The notes below the pieces were generated by a model, which searched no databases, was not told the origin of the DNA, and saw only the letters and a list, made by a program, of their open reading frames with translations. The position numbers and the translations under genes were made by a program. Source: a virus. From it: DNA of 49,980 nt. Location: IMG/VR virus record IMGVR_UViG_3300025728_000013, positions 1-49,980 of that record; one strand, written 5' to 3'. Of this stretch, positions 49,342 through 49,980 are shown one piece after another. Numbering within the stretch: position 1 is the stretch's first letter; every line of letters begins with the position of its first letter.

Positions 49342-49370
49342 ATTATATCATTATCTTTAATGCTTGTCAA
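49342..49370 (-). promoter_or_regulatory. Promoter of the YqeY/lipoprotein/HAD unit
   Basis: - strand TTGACA (49365-49370), 17 nt with AAGATAATGA, TATAAT (49342-49347). Confidence 0.9.
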
Positions 49371-49373
49371 ACA

Positions 49374-49538
49374 TTATTTTTTATTTTGTGTAACTTTTAT
49401 TTCATCATTAATCTTATCATATGTATCTTCTTGACCTTGCCCATAACCCCAAAGATAAATCACAGTAGCAACCATAAAGATTACTACTGCTTTAAAGAGG
49501 ATACTAGGCTTTTTATTTCTGTCAGCCCTAGACTTCAT
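49374..49538 (-). CDS. Small single-pass membrane protein (54 aa)
   Basis: 54 residues from ATG 49538; GAGGTGATAGC upstream decides it over ATG 49592, which lies in the preceding gene. Basic N-terminus (KSRADRNKKPS), one membrane segment (about 14-31, FKAVVIFMVATVIYLWGY), acidic C-terminus. Likely type II-like orientation by the positive-inside rule. Function unknown. Downstream of the NAMPT gene. Confidence 0.6.
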   Translation of the reverse strand: MKSRADRNKKPSILFKAVVIFMVATVIYLWGYGQGQEDTYDKINDEIKVTQNKK

Positions 49539-49548
49539 GCTATCACCT

Positions 49549-49980
49549 CTAGTTATGTAATAACTCACGAATTTCAGATAGAGATTGCTCACGCACTAAT
49601 TCACTGTTACGGAATACTACTTCTAATAGGTCTGGAGTCTTAACCATTTGACCTTTCTTTAATCCGTCAACAAAGGTGATTTTCTCTTCATGGTTATAAT
49701 GCACATGTACTCGACCACGTTGAGATTTCTTAGTGCCATCATCTGTTTTCGGGTCTTTGAATAACATACGTTCTTCTCCATTAACCACTGCATATGTAGC
49801 CTTACATGCGAATCCAAATGTATCACGAGTGTTATATTGGTATGTGAAACTACCGATACCAAATACAACGTTTAGAGATGCAAAGCCTTTTTGTTCAAGT
49901 CTATGTACAATCTTTCTAGCACGTTCTAAAGTGATAGAATCACCATAAATCGCACCGATATGTGTATCTAGTAATTTGTA
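49549..49980 (-). CDS. Nicotinamide phosphoribosyltransferase, C-terminal part (start right of window)
   Basis: 143 C-terminal residues; the gene continues beyond the window. GAIYGDSITLERA, GFASLNVVFGIGSFTYQYN, TRDTFGFACKATYAVVNGEE and LFKDPKTDDGTKKSQRGRV match bacterial/phage NAMPT, which turns nicotinamide and PRPP into NMN, the first step of NAD salvage. Phages use such salvage to rebuild NAD after host NADase defence (NARP2-type pathway, needs an NMN adenylyltransferase partner, not in this window). Ends RELLHN and is followed by the small membrane protein. Confidence 0.88.
   Translation of the reverse strand, partial: YKLLDTHIGAIYGDSITLERARKIVHRLEQKGFASLNVVFGIGSFTYQYNTRDTFGFACKATYAVVNGEERMLFKDPKTDDGTKKSQRGRVHVHYNHEEKITFVDGLKKGQMVKTPDLLEVVFRNSELVREQSLSEIRELLHN

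Noticed and set aside
1-49980. CRISPR arrays, insertion sequences, homing endonucleases, tRNA genes
   Set aside because: Looked for on both strands by eye; no regular spaced repeats, transposase, HNH/GIY-YIG motifs or tRNA folds were found.

Overview
The window is a contiguous piece of a large, AT-rich tailed phage (siphovirus) genome whose host is most likely a Bacillus of the cereus/anthracis group. Grounds: a HK97-type capsid and tail-tube order with no sheath gene, a 3076-residue tape measure, a Gram-positive Dit/Tal tail tip, strong AGGAGG-type ribosome binding sites, sigma-A-like promoters, and an endolysin whose amidase half closely resembles the B. anthracis prophage lysin PlyL (from memory). 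The long tape measure recalls the giant Tsamsa-type Bacillus siphophages, but this could not be tested by search. No tRNA, rRNA, CRISPR array, transposon, terminase or portal gene was seen; terminase and portal presumably lie to the left.

Rightward late module (1 to 37.6 kb): end of a prohead protease/scaffold gene with a nested internal start, putative decoration protein, major capsid protein, six head/neck genes, tail tube, tail chaperone, a tyrosine recombinase, the tape measure, Dit, a permuted papain-fold enzyme with its own promoter, Tal, two long fibre proteins, a DUF859/S74 fibre, a DUF4376-type protein, amidase endolysin, a membrane-anchored coiled-coil protein, an LLH-type holin, a cluster of Ig-like and LamG-like proteins, and a winged-helix protein. 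This module ends at a strong terminator near 37.66 kb.

Leftward module (37.7 kb to the end): a RuvC-like resolvase, a small zinc protein, a DnaE-type DNA polymerase, an AT-hook protein, thymidine kinase, an HD nucleotidase, a ClpP-like protease, dihydrofolate reductase, thymidylate synthase, small regulators with HTH or zinc motifs, a HAD phosphatase, a lipoprotein, a YqeY protein and the C-terminal part of a nicotinamide phosphoribosyltransferase. It supplies DNA synthesis, dTTP supply and NAD salvage, and is cut into short transcription units by terminator-promoter pairs.

The most unusual signals are: (i) a complete tyrosine recombinase inside the tail operon, followed directly by a 34-bp site with 13-14-bp inverted arms in lox-like format that can also fold in a competing way; (ii) a recurrent promoter with a conserved spacer (AAAAATAATGATATAAT) on both strands; (iii) a C-terminal domain ending in GTWS shared by two post-lysis proteins; (iv) precise tandem repeats in the tape measure (29, 7 and 40 residues); (v) a nested scaffold start.
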